DNA of 64,000 nucleotides, from NCBI RefSeq assembly GCF_009831235.1, contig NZ_WUUL01000002.1:392425-456424 (forward strand), in the 5' to 3' direction. Positions 1-8,284 of the stretch are shown here, piece after piece. The DNA is from Shimazuella alba (GTDB taxonomy: Bacteria > Bacillota > Bacilli > Thermoactinomycetales > Thermoactinomycetaceae). Numbering within the stretch: position 1 is the first letter of the stretch; each line of letters starts with the position of its first letter. The notes beneath the pieces are model-generated. The model was not told where the DNA came from. It saw only the letters and a list, made by a program, of their open reading frames with translations, and made no database searches. Made by a program: the position numbers and the translations under genes.

Positions 1-1061
1 AGCACTAGTAAAATAAGGAAATAGCCAAAATAACCCGTAATGCCAACAACTACTACATCTAGTAACACTTGAATACTGGCTTGTACTTTCGTTAGATGAT
101 CTAAAGCATAATCGGTGAAAGCATTACCTAAGTAAAATAATTGGTCGCAAATCCACGTCAAGGACGAAATTAACCAAGCCGCAATAACAGTCTTACGAAT
201 CAGAGGTTTTATCTCGGAATAATCTTCTTGTAAAATCATTAATGAGAGAATTTTTACCAACTGGTAGACCAAAAACAACAACAAAAACGACCATGATAAG
301 CTACTAAATCCTGTCTTTAAGGACTTTACTATTGGGTCATTGGATATATTATCTAAGTTAAGCACAGCCTTTAATATATCAATAACAGCTAGTAAAATTC
401 CTTTTGCTTGATCATAAATCCAACTATTCGCATAGCACCCCAATTCCCATGCATTACAATTTGAATAGGGATCTTCTGCCGCTGCTTTATCAGCTGCTTC
501 TTGTGCTTTTTCTACTGCCTCTGTTGCTCTATCTGCTGCTGTTTGTGCTGCATCGGCTGCTGCTTGTGCTTCATCAGCTGCTTTTACTGCCTCATCTTGT
601 AATTTATTGATGTCGGGAGAATCAATCAAGGTCCAAGTATTTGTCCTTCTTGTTTCTTCAGCTGCTCTATCTGCTGCTGTTTGTGCCACTTTCGCTTGGT
701 CTATCGCTATTTTTTTTTTCTGCTGTGCTTCTTTCAATTTTTTTTCTGCATTTGTCTTTTCTTTTGCCTTCATTGCCGCATCTTTTGCATTCTTCATTCG
801 CTTCCATGAATCTATGGATATAACTCGTGCATCATCTGTTTCTTTCTCAGCTTTTTCTGCGTTTTTTTGTGCTTCTTGTGCTTTAACTTTTTGATCTTCT
901 ATTCTTTTTTTTACTGCTTTTATCCTTTTCATCTCTAGATCTTCGGATTGCTTTTGATCACCTGTAGTCTTATTTTCCGTTGTCCCCGTTGGTGCTGCCA
1001 AAGCAACATTGCCAACCAGATTAAACAATAGAACAAAACATATCACGATTTTTGCCCACAT
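1..1061 (-). CDS. VirB6/TrbL-like conjugation membrane protein (partial, C-terminus off the window)
   Basis: The reading frame is open from an ATG at 1061 to the left edge, giving at least 353 residues. Residues 1-23 form a signal peptide ending LALA-AP. Residues about 34-194 are a charged, Ala/Lys/Glu-rich coiled coil with repeated AAD/AQ heptads. A Cys pair follows near residue 200. Three hydrophobic segments lie at about 250-273, 285-308 and 325-352. The gene starts 3 bases after the VirB4 stop and is last in a VirB2-VirB3-VirB4 series, so it is probably the polytopic channel subunit of a type IV secretion system. This family is assigned from context and topology, not from a sequence motif. 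The periplasm-facing coiled-coil extension is unusual. Confidence 0.6.
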   Translation of the reverse strand, partial: MWAKIVICFVLLFNLVGNVALAAPTGTTENKTTGDQKQSEDLEMKRIKAVKKRIEDQKVKAQEAQKNAEKAEKETDDARVISIDSWKRMKNAKDAAMKAKEKTNAEKKLKEAQQKKKIAIDQAKVAQTAADRAAEETRRTNTWTLIDSPDINKLQDEAVKAADEAQAAADAAQTAADRATEAVEKAQEAADKAAAEDPYSNCNAWELGCYANSWIYDQAKGILLAVIDILKAVLNLDNISNDPIVKSLKTGFSSLSWSFLLLFLVYQLVKILSLMILQEDYSEIKPLIRKTVIAAWLISSLTWICDQLFYLGNAFTDYALDHLTKVQASIQVLLDVVVVGITGYFGYFLILLV

Positions 1062-1064
1062 ACT

Positions 1065-2945
1065 CTACACCCCATATTTTCGCTCATACCAAGCATAATC
1101 CCATAGTTTTAGCTCAGCTGGGGTGAGTTCGACTTGGAGATGGACTTTTTTACTGCCGACAACATAGATGCCTTTTCCCGCATTTTGGTGTTTATCCGCA
1201 TCTTGAATAACGAGCAGCCGCTCTTCTTCTTCGGAGAAGCTCTCGGATGTCCGCTCGCGGATGCTGTTCATCTCTTCTTGAACCATTGGTAAATATAACT
1301 TAGTAACAGAATTTAGTATCACAGCTTCTCCATAGTTGCGCGAGCCTTCAACTGCACTTAAAAAATCCCCTACTTGCTGCGTAGCTGATGTGACACCGCC
1401 GGAAAACGAGCGGATCAGCTTGTACATCGAGGCTAGAAATTCCATCGCTAGCGGGTTTTTGGGGTCAGAGAGAATATGAGCTTCATCCACAAATATCTGA
1501 TGGACTTTTTTCTTGTCCATCGTGACATCGTCCCATAAAAACGTAAGAATATTATACATCGCTACTTGCTGGAGATCGCCTTCGTTGCGCAGATCAAATA
1601 GATCAAACACAATCAAATCGTTTGATAAATCTACATTGGTAATTCCATTAAACGCTTTGGAATAGGAACCTTCTACATATGGATATAGAACTTGGTAAAA
1701 TCCAGCTAATGGTGTATATTGCTCTTCTGTATGCATTAATAGATCTATCTTTCCATATAGATCTTTCATGATCGGATAATCAGAACTCTGCTTACTTTTA
1801 AAGTTGGTATCCCATGTAATCCCTTTATCCCGATAAACTTCGACGAGTACTTTTTCCAATAGAGCCATTGCTACCTGTTGTTCTTTTAAGTCTTTATACA
1901 TCAGGGTAAACATTGTCTTTAATCTTGAAATCTTTTGATGCAGTAAGGAAGCCTCTAGCGGCAGGCCGGCCTCATCTGTTGCAATCGTCGCATTCATGAT
2001 CTCAAATGGATTGATCACATTGTCATTCATCGGTGATATTTTGATCCATTCGCCACCAAGTTTTCGAGCTTTCTCCCCAAATTCTCCTTTTGGGTCCACG
2101 ATTCGAATCGTGGTGCCCTGCATCCACCGACGCATGATATCCCCAAAGAGATAGGTAGATTTTCCTCCACCACTTGTTGCAATCACAACTTCATTTCGAT
2201 TTAATAGTTCATCATGATCAACCAATACAATACTATTTGTTTTTAAATTTTTCCCTTTGATAATCCCTTTCTCACTGACAATTTCACATTCATCAAATGG
2301 AAATAACGAAGAGATAGATTCACTGTCAAAGTTTCGATAAGTCATCTCTGGAATTTTATGTGAGCGAACAGGCAAAACACTCTGAAATGCTTCTAACATT
2401 CGAAAATGTGGCGTAAGTAACTTAATCGATTTACTCATTTGGGTTTTGATTTGATGGGTGATCGAATTTAACTTATCTAAACTGTCTGCTTGAATATGCA
2501 CGAGCATATGCTCGACAAACATTTCACTAGAGCCGTCTATTAAATTTTGCAGTAATATTTCGGCATCTTGCAGATCATTTTCTAGTTTTATTTGATCAAC
2601 AGGTCTTAGTCTGGGCTCTTGCAGGCGTGTTTTGTATTCGATAACAGCACGATTTAATGCTTTCACCATTTCATGGGAAGGGGTAGGTTCAATATGGTGA
2701 ATAACGGATACATTCGAAGACATCGTATGCAATTTCTCCAAAAAACCTGCTTCTACTTGATTGGAGAAATGGGAAACGGCTAATGTTCGGACATAGTTTC
2801 CACCTAATCGCAAATAATTGGCACCTTCTTCGATACTGTCAGGTGAAAAAATATCTAGAAGAAAACTTTCATCTGTTACGGAGTTTTCAATATCAGGCTC
2901 TTCTATTGGTTTTGCCTTTTGAAAAAAACGGCCAAGCAATATCAT
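1065..2945 (-). CDS. VirB4-like conjugation ATPase, C-terminal part (motor domain)
   Basis: This 626-residue protein matches the VirB4/ConE/TrsE ATPases that power type IV secretion. Residues 1-200 resemble the CagE-type middle region. A Walker A loop (IATSGGGKST, about 255-264) lacks the usual first Gly. Walker B (IFVDEAHIL, about 484-492) and an ATQQ motif (about 521) follow. The usual VirB4 N-terminal domain is missing and is encoded by the preceding gene, which overlaps by 4 bases (ATGA). The two products would add up to about 840 residues, the normal size of one VirB4. The protein probably acts on the cytoplasmic face of the membrane with the PrgI-like subunit. Confidence 0.85.
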   Translation of the reverse strand: MILLGRFFQKAKPIEEPDIENSVTDESFLLDIFSPDSIEEGANYLRLGGNYVRTLAVSHFSNQVEAGFLEKLHTMSSNVSVIHHIEPTPSHEMVKALNRAVIEYKTRLQEPRLRPVDQIKLENDLQDAEILLQNLIDGSSEMFVEHMLVHIQADSLDKLNSITHQIKTQMSKSIKLLTPHFRMLEAFQSVLPVRSHKIPEMTYRNFDSESISSLFPFDECEIVSEKGIIKGKNLKTNSIVLVDHDELLNRNEVVIATSGGGKSTYLFGDIMRRWMQGTTIRIVDPKGEFGEKARKLGGEWIKISPMNDNVINPFEIMNATIATDEAGLPLEASLLHQKISRLKTMFTLMYKDLKEQQVAMALLEKVLVEVYRDKGITWDTNFKSKQSSDYPIMKDLYGKIDLLMHTEEQYTPLAGFYQVLYPYVEGSYSKAFNGITNVDLSNDLIVFDLFDLRNEGDLQQVAMYNILTFLWDDVTMDKKKVHQIFVDEAHILSDPKNPLAMEFLASMYKLIRSFSGGVTSATQQVGDFLSAVEGSRNYGEAVILNSVTKLYLPMVQEEMNSIRERTSESFSEEEERLLVIQDADKHQNAGKGIYVVGSKKVHLQVELTPAELKLWDYAWYERKYGV

Positions 2946-3586
2946 GACCCCTCTCGGCTTCTATACTGATCCACAGCCTTCATCAAGTTACCTTGTCCAA
3001 TAATATATGGATATTCTTTTTGATAATTTCCTGCGGATAATTGTGCATTCTCATAATCAAAAAACATATGGATATATTTTGCCAATTCGTGATTCATTAA
3101 TTCCCGTACCTGTAATTTATGTCGGTATAGCATATCTTCAATGGCTAATGTTATATCACGTGTTTTCTGTTTTAATTTTGCTATCGCATCTTCTTTCACA
3201 TGTTCACTAGAAAAAGGCTCATCCAAAATAACATATCGACTGCGGCGGATCATATCCCGATCTTCTTGCAATGTTTTGGTATAGTTGATATAACTTGACA
3301 ACATTTCTTTTTTATAAGGGTTTTGCAGCTGTTTTAGTTTCTCTTTCAGTTGCAAAATATACTCTTCTAAATCCATCGGTTCTGCTACTCTGGCAATTTG
3401 CACCGGATATCTTAACCCGCGCAAAAATGCCTCATAACCTTCTAATACTTCCTTTTCTTCCGAATAAGACATGAGATGAGTATTTACGGCACTAACCGAT
3501 AAAACTTTTATCAAACGTTTATCTGTAGTCTCTATCATTTCATTGTATATCCCTTTGATAGGGATTAATGATTGTGCATTCTGCAA
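2942..3586 (-). CDS. VirB4-like ATPase N-terminal domain, encoded separately
   Basis: The 214-residue product begins with the pattern seen at the start of PrgI-associated VirB4 proteins (LIPIKGIYNEMIETTDKRLI). Long amphipathic helices follow. It has no Walker motif. The 3' end overlaps the motor-domain gene by 4 bases, which indicates translational coupling. No in-frame join exists between the two, so this looks like an evolved gene split rather than a single lesion, though an old frameshift cannot be excluded. It likely docks the ATPase to the membrane complex. Confidence 0.7.
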   Translation of the reverse strand: MQNAQSLIPIKGIYNEMIETTDKRLIKVLSVSAVNTHLMSYSEEKEVLEGYEAFLRGLRYPVQIARVAEPMDLEEYILQLKEKLKQLQNPYKKEMLSSYINYTKTLQEDRDMIRRSRYVILDEPFSSEHVKEDAIAKLKQKTRDITLAIEDMLYRHKLQVRELMNHELAKYIHMFFDYENAQLSAGNYQKEYPYIIGQGNLMKAVDQYRSREGS

Positions 3587-3603
3587 GGAACGATTAACTC
3601 CTT

Positions 3604-3927
3604 TTATCTTCTTTTCGAAAATAGATAGATTCGTTGACGTCGATTAAAGCGTATTCGCCATAGAAGTTGTTGATACAGTGCTATATTCTTCCGTTCTGGA
3701 ATTGGGCGCACAAAAATCATTGCCCCACCAAGTGTTGCAGGCAATAGCGCCAAAAATAGTTTATAGGACAATTCCCAAGCAGAAGGGATGATATATTGGT
3801 AGCATACATAGCCAATTAGTCCAAGCGGGAGCAGTATTAATCCATCACGAAGCGTTATACCTCGCCAAATATGAAAGGCTTTTGTGATCTGGTTAGGGAT
3901 AAGAAATCGTTTTCTTTCAGCTAACAT
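3604..3927 (-). CDS. PrgI family (VirB3-like) membrane protein
   Basis: The 107-residue protein has an N-terminal cytoplasmic stretch (NQITKAFHIWRGITLRDG) and two transmembrane segments at about 30-48 and 57-75. A basic C-terminal tail (RRQRIYLFSKRR) follows. This size and topology are typical of PrgI/VirB3 subunits, which anchor VirB4. It lies 17 bases upstream of the VirB4 N-domain gene in the same operon. Confidence 0.7.
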   Translation of the reverse strand: MLAERKRFLIPNQITKAFHIWRGITLRDGLILLPLGLIGYVCYQYIIPSAWELSYKLFLALLPATLGGAMIFVRPIPERKNIALYQQLLWRIRFNRRQRIYLFSKRR

Positions 3928-3939
3928 ATCTAACTCCTT

Positions 3940-4212
3940 CTAAAATGCACCTTCTAGCCATTTAACAATATTTTGTGCCATAAAGCACAATGCAGCTGCT
4001 CCACCAACCCACCACATGCCAGATTTTAATTTAGCTCTTGACTGCTCATCTGAAGCCAGCATAGAAGCGATACCCAATCCAATAAAAGCAAGTATAGCTA
4101 CAGGAGTCGCAATACCTAAAAGTCCTTCCACTACTGTATTGGTAAGAAACTTAGAAATCTCCGTAAATGGGTTTTTTGCTTCAGCTTCAAGAAATAAAGT
4201 TTGCCATTTCAT
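3940..4212 (-). CDS. VirB2/TrbC-like small membrane protein (putative pilin-type subunit)
   Basis: The 90-residue protein has two hydrophobic helices (about 29-51 and 65-82) separated by a short polar loop with SDEQSRAK, the layout of TrbC/VirB2-type subunits. It is the first gene of the minus-strand conjugation operon, 12 bases from the PrgI-like gene. In Gram-positive systems such subunits form part of the channel. The assignment relies on size, topology and position. Confidence 0.55.
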   Translation of the reverse strand: MKWQTLFLEAEAKNPFTEISKFLTNTVVEGLLGIATPVAILAFIGLGIASMLASDEQSRAKLKSGMWWVGGAAALCFMAQNIVKWLEGAF

Positions 4213-4430
4213 TACATTTTTCAGTCCTTTTTATTCAAGATAATCACGTCTTCTATTATAAAATACTTCTTTCCCTTTTTTACTAAATTGTTATTATTTT
4301 TCATAAATTGTCCCTCTTTACAATTGCACCACCTCTATCTCTCTTGATTAAAATAGTTTATAATCAAATATTTCTCTTACTTCCAGAGAAAAAATGGGAC
4401 AAAAAACAATATACTATATTTTCACAAAAT

Positions 4431-4452
4431 AAAAAACCTGCTCATTGGCAGG
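4431..4452 (-). terminator. Rho-independent terminator after the zeta-like gene
   Basis: On the minus strand CCTGC and GCAGG form a stem around a 6-base loop, followed by a run of six T. It starts 1 base after the zeta-like stop codon. Confidence 0.75.
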
Positions 4453-4453
4453 A

Positions 4454-5572
4454 TTAATCTTCTATTTTCGATTTAAGAAGTAAAACCTCATCTATCGCTT
4501 GTTTGGATACATGCCTGTATTCCATCAATCTCATAACTTCATCCCAACATCTAATGTAATCATTTCTTTTTTGGGTAGACCATCTTTGGGTTCTTGCTTT
4601 CACAATAGCTTCTTTCGCATTTTCCGTAGTCATCTTTATGTGTTGGGAGTTATCATACAATACCTCTTTCTCACGATTTAAAACTTGTAAAGTATCAAAC
4701 ATCTGATCTTTCTCTATTTTTTCGATTGTTTGGAGCAGACCATGATATGCATCCTGGTGTGACAGGAGTGGGGTCATTCTCCCATAACCAATTTGTGCTT
4801 TTTGGGCTTCATATCTTTCGTGAATTCCTAAAATACTGTCTTTTTCACTTACAGCCATGACTTGAATCGTTATTTTGTAGCCTCTATGGAATAAATCCTC
4901 GATTGTACGGCAAATTTGATCCGTCCGCATCGTGCCTTCAAAAATAATATTTCGTTTGGTTTCCATGGCATGGGTAAATAATCTGCTTGTCCAATCTCGT
5001 ACGACAACATCTGTTAATGTGGCATAATGCTGTTCATTTTGTTTTAAGATTTGAGAGCTGTGAGGATGCTCTTTTCGAAGTTCATCACCATTTAAGATAA
5101 AAACATTGCCATCTGGAAATCGTTCTTTGGAAAGAGAAATGAGTCCTCCTTTGCCACAACCCGGTTGTCCGCCTAATATCACGATCTCTGGATTTCCCAC
5201 TGGCTTCGTATATGCTTCCATTTCCTCTATAAGTTCAGCGTAGATTTCTTCTTGTATCGGTTGCGGAATTGGTGGGATACCGCCATTTGCATCCATAAAC
5301 GCTTTCTCGTCTTCCAATTCACGTCGGACGATAAGTCCATACTCACAAATAATTTTTCTGATGACCTCTTTATTCCCAAAATACATCTCTAGTCGTTCTT
5401 TTCTCAACACATCTAATCTTTTTTTCTGTTCTTTTATGAATGTCTTATTTTGATTTTCCTTCGCTGATCTTAGTTGCTGTCTTGTAGTAGAGATCATTTC
5501 AGCAATGATCTCAATCGCAACATCTAATCGTACCCAGTCTGGAATCGATTCGTATGTTTGATAAATTGGCAT
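4454..5572 (-). CDS. Zeta-toxin family P-loop kinase with an N-terminal helical extension
   Basis: Residues about 129-290 match zeta toxin/PezT kinases, which phosphorylate UDP-N-acetylglucosamine and block wall synthesis. Visible motifs are the P-loop GGQPGCGKGG (134-143), NGDELR (161-166), IFEGTMR (about 210-216) and the distal GIHERYE segment. The first 128 residues are helical and charged (QQLRSAKENQNKTFIKEQ), and about 80 residues extend past the kinase core. The family can be shorter, around 270-290 residues. No separate epsilon/PezA-like antitoxin gene lies next to it, so the extension may hold antitoxin or regulatory function. That is inference. The gene sits between a conjugation operon and an ATP-grasp gene and has its own terminator. 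Confidence 0.8.
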   Translation of the reverse strand: MPIYQTYESIPDWVRLDVAIEIIAEMISTTRQQLRSAKENQNKTFIKEQKKRLDVLRKERLEMYFGNKEVIRKIICEYGLIVRRELEDEKAFMDANGGIPPIPQPIQEEIYAELIEEMEAYTKPVGNPEIVILGGQPGCGKGGLISLSKERFPDGNVFILNGDELRKEHPHSSQILKQNEQHYATLTDVVVRDWTSRLFTHAMETKRNIIFEGTMRTDQICRTIEDLFHRGYKITIQVMAVSEKDSILGIHERYEAQKAQIGYGRMTPLLSHQDAYHGLLQTIEKIEKDQMFDTLQVLNREKEVLYDNSQHIKMTTENAKEAIVKARTQRWSTQKRNDYIRCWDEVMRLMEYRHVSKQAIDEVLLLKSKIED

Positions 5573-5602
5573 GCACCCCTTCCTTTATCATTATAAGGAA
5601 GC

Positions 5603-6445
5603 TCACTGAAATAAATCAACGAATCGCCCAAAAGATGAAGGTTTATAGCGTAAAAATAAATCAGGTTCTATCACTTCTACTTCCATCAGTTTTACTATTC
5701 CTTGCTCATCTTGGATAAAATCGACTCTTGCATACTTTGGTTTATTTGGTAAAACTGTTAACACTAAATCCGTGAATTCAACCATTTTCTTTTCTGGTCC
5801 TGCTAATGTTTCAGAGCCTCCATACTGAGATTGAACACGGTACTCCCCTTTCCTTGGTAACTTGTGAATGATGTGTTGAAGGATACCATCCAGATAAACT
5901 GCTGAGTATTCGCCTTTTGTGACAATCGAAGGCTCATAATGCTGTACCAGCAAAGGCTCTTGAGTTAAATTTTCTCGTTCGATTATTTGATGGAGTTCTG
6001 TTTGATTGTGGCACAACCAATTTCCCCGTCCACCTGCAGATACTAATTTTTTTATGACTACTGGTTTGATCAAGAGATCTTTTTGTGCGAAAAGATCTGA
6101 TCCTGTCTCAACGAAAGAGGTATGAGGCAAAGTAACTCCTTTTGCTTGTAAATCAAGCAGATACCTTTTATCCATATTCCAGAGAATAAGTTCCGTCGGG
6201 TTAAGGAAAGAAAGATAGGCATCAAGCTCTTTGATCCAATCACGAAATTCATCTACGTGTAAAATATAATCCCATGTTGTATGGAGGAAAACGATATCAT
6301 ACTGTTCCCAGTTAACTTGCTGATCATTCCACATCACTAACTCAGCTTGGCAACCCATTCGATGAAAGGTAGCTAATAACGTTTTGGTGTCCTTCCCTCC
6401 ATCTGGGAAAAGGACAGATGTAGCGATAGCGATTTTCTTTTCCAT
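5603..6445 (-). CDS. ATP-grasp family ligase, DcsG/RimK-like
   Basis: The 280-residue protein has a Rossmann-like N-terminus (KKIAIATSVLFPDG) and a WDYILHVDEF segment. It continues with the ATP-grasp core: NMDKRYLLDL, LIKPVVIKKLVSAGGRG, LVQHYEP, GEYSAVYLDG and YARVDF. The metal-binding acidic segment is LMEVEVIEPDLFLRY. This arrangement is characteristic of the family that contains DcsG, the cyclo-ligase of D-cycloserine synthesis, but no other biosynthetic genes are nearby. The substrate is therefore unknown; an amide- or peptide-forming ligase is the safe statement. It lies 30 bases upstream of the zeta-like gene, on the same strand. Confidence 0.75.
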   Translation of the reverse strand: MEKKIAIATSVLFPDGGKDTKTLLATFHRMGCQAELVMWNDQQVNWEQYDIVFLHTTWDYILHVDEFRDWIKELDAYLSFLNPTELILWNMDKRYLLDLQAKGVTLPHTSFVETGSDLFAQKDLLIKPVVIKKLVSAGGRGNWLCHNQTELHQIIERENLTQEPLLVQHYEPSIVTKGEYSAVYLDGILQHIIHKLPRKGEYRVQSQYGGSETLAGPEKKMVEFTDLVLTVLPNKPKYARVDFIQDEQGIVKLMEVEVIEPDLFLRYKPSSFGRFVDLFQ

Positions 6446-6567
6446 TTTCTCACGCTCCTCGTTTCAAATTACTTGATGATTAATGAAAAACCAAAGGCTG
6501 TACATTCAATTATAGAAAACCGCAATACTTTTGATACATTCTTAGGACTAGATTTCGACTTGGATCT

Positions 6568-6798
6568 CTAGTGGTCAAATTGTTTATCATATCCAATGTA
6601 AATCAGACCACAGAGGGCGAAGATGATCTGAACGGAGTGTTCTTCAGGGTATGGAGGCAGGTAGCCTGTTTCTGTTTCTATGCCTGTTAACAGACAGGTC
6701 ACCATCTTCTCCGTAACACCTGTTGGGAAGGCGGAAGCTAAAACTGATCCACACCCGTCTCGATAAGTATCGCAGAACGGATGATCACTTTTATCAAT
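6568..6798 (-). pseudogene. Unrecognised open frame, possibly a gene remnant
   Basis: One minus-strand frame stays open for about 76 codons between purA and the ATP-grasp gene. It carries protein-like text such as YRDGCGSVLASAFPTGVTEK and LPPYPEEHSVQIIFALCGLI. It follows directly on a TAA and has no ATG near its beginning and no good ribosome site. I do not recognise the family. It may be the 3' end of a decayed gene or chance. The rest of 6446-6842 shows nothing I can name. Confidence 0.25.
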
Positions 6799-6842
6799 TT
6801 AGCTGATATCTACATTACTATTTCCATTTGCGCATACATAAA

Positions 6843-6870
6843 AGATCCCCCGATTTTCATCAGAGGATCT
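6843..6870 (-). terminator. Terminator of purA
   Basis: AGATCC and GGATCT form a stem on the minus strand, followed by TTT. It lies 12 bases past the purA stop. Confidence 0.65.
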
Positions 6871-6882
6871 GATCCAAATGTC

Positions 6883-8169
6883 TTATACATATACAGGTCT
6901 TACTTGGATGGTCTGGTCACGATCTGGTCCGACAGAGAAAATGGTTAATGGAATTCCTGTCAGCTGAGTTATTCTTTCCACGTAATGTTGGGTTGCTAAT
7001 GGCAGTTCATGCAAAGAACGTGCACCTGTGATATCTTCGTTCCAGCCGGGTAGTTCTTCAAATATAGGTTCGCATTCTGCTAATAAACTGAGATCAGCAG
7101 GATAGTTTTCCAAGATTTCGTTTTTGTAGCGGTACGCTGTACAAATTTTAACAGTTGGTAATCCAGTTAAAACATCTAAGGAATTGAGGGATAGACCTGT
7201 TATTCCACTCACACGTCTAGCATGACGTACGACAACGGAGTCAAACCAACCTACACGACGCGGTCTTCCTGTTGTTGTACCATACTCCCTACCAACTTCA
7301 CGAATTTGGTTTCCGATTTCATCGTTTAATTCAGTAGGAAATGGACCATCGCCTACACGTGATGTGTATGATTTTGCAACTCCGATAACCTGATGGATTT
7401 TCGTTGGTCCTACACCAGAACCGATACAAACACCGCCAGCTACAGGGTTAGAAGAAGTCACAAAAGGATAAGTCCCTTGGTCAATATCCAACATAACCCC
7501 TTGAGCACCTTCAAACAACACACGTCTTCCTTGATCGATCGCATCGTTTAAAAAGACGGATGTATCTGTGACATATGGACGAATACGATCTACAATTGCC
7601 ATATAGGTGTCATAGATCTCTTGGTACTGCAAACCTTCTGTATCATAAAGTTGTTCCAACAAACGATTTTTTTGTTCCAGATTGCGGCGCAATTTATCAG
7701 CAAAAACTTCAGGTGTTAGTAAATCAGCCACCCTGATTCCAACACGTGCAGCTTTGTCCATATAAGCTGGCCCAATGCCTTTTCCTGTCGTTCCAATCTT
7801 GTCTGTTCCTTTTTGTGCTTCTTCTGCTAAATCTAACTTGATGTGATAAGGCATGATCAAATGCGCACGATCGGAAATCTTTAGGTTATTCAGGTTTACT
7901 CCATGCCCCTCAAGGTAGTCCAACTCTTCTACCAATGCAAGCGGATGAATAACCATCCCATTTCCTAGTACACATTTTTTATCCCCATAGAATATCCCTG
8001 AGGGAATCAAATGCAATTTATAACGTGTCCCACCGAACACAATGGTATGACCTGCATTATTACCGCCTTGATATCTTGCTACAGTTTCTGCTTTCTCAGC
8101 TAAAAAATCAGTTATTTTGCCTTTTCCTTCGTCTCCCCACTGGGTTCCAACAACGACTGCGGTAGACAT
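6883..8169 (-). CDS. purA: Adenylosuccinate synthetase
   Basis: PurA condenses IMP with aspartate using GTP, the first step from IMP to AMP. The 428-residue product opens with the signature [14 protein letters not shown] (about 5-18). It also carries the GNNAGHT motif (about 37-43), QRR-type IMP contacts, the GTTTGRPRR loop (about 296-304) and a C-terminal SVGPDRD guanine site. Length is normal for bacteria. A GGAGG ribosome site precedes the ATG. It has its own promoter and terminator although it lies downstream of dnaB on the same strand, as in Bacillus. Confidence 0.98.
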   Translation of the reverse strand: MSTAVVVGTQWGDEGKGKITDFLAEKAETVARYQGGNNAGHTIVFGGTRYKLHLIPSGIFYGDKKCVLGNGMVIHPLALVEELDYLEGHGVNLNNLKISDRAHLIMPYHIKLDLAEEAQKGTDKIGTTGKGIGPAYMDKAARVGIRVADLLTPEVFADKLRRNLEQKNRLLEQLYDTEGLQYQEIYDTYMAIVDRIRPYVTDTSVFLNDAIDQGRRVLFEGAQGVMLDIDQGTYPFVTSSNPVAGGVCIGSGVGPTKIHQVIGVAKSYTSRVGDGPFPTELNDEIGNQIREVGREYGTTTGRPRRVGWFDSVVVRHARRVSGITGLSLNSLDVLTGLPTVKICTAYRYKNEILENYPADLSLLAECEPIFEELPGWNEDITGARSLHELPLATQHYVERITQLTGIPLTIFSVGPDRDQTIQVRPVYV

Positions 8170-8210
8170 GCTAATCCCTCCAGGGTGCTATTTCATTTCA
8201 AACCATGTAC

Positions 8211-8239
8211 ATTTTATAGTGATAAGTGGAACATGTCAA
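8211..8239 (-). promoter_or_regulatory. SigA-type promoter of purA
   Basis: On the minus strand TTGACA (8239-8234) and TAAAAT (8216-8211) are separated by exactly 17 bases, about 40 bases upstream of the purA ATG. Confidence 0.75.
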
Positions 8240-8241
8240 AT

Positions 8242-8284
8242 AAAAAACGAACATTCACCCAAAAAAATTGGTTGTATATTCGTT
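8242..8284. promoter_or_regulatory. Possible PurR operator (PurBox pair) upstream of purA
   Basis: AAAAAACGAACATT (plus strand) and AACGAATAT (minus strand) face each other across about 20 bases, just upstream of the purA -35 box. This recalls the inverted CGAA-type PurBoxes of Bacillus PurR. The second box differs at the C of GAAC. Its far end overlaps the dnaB stop codon. Confidence 0.4.

Noticed and set aside
404..894. Plus-strand Leu/Phe/Ser-rich frames
   Set aside because: They are the reverse of the Ala/Lys/Glu-rich coiled coil of the VirB6-like gene, which explains the open frames.
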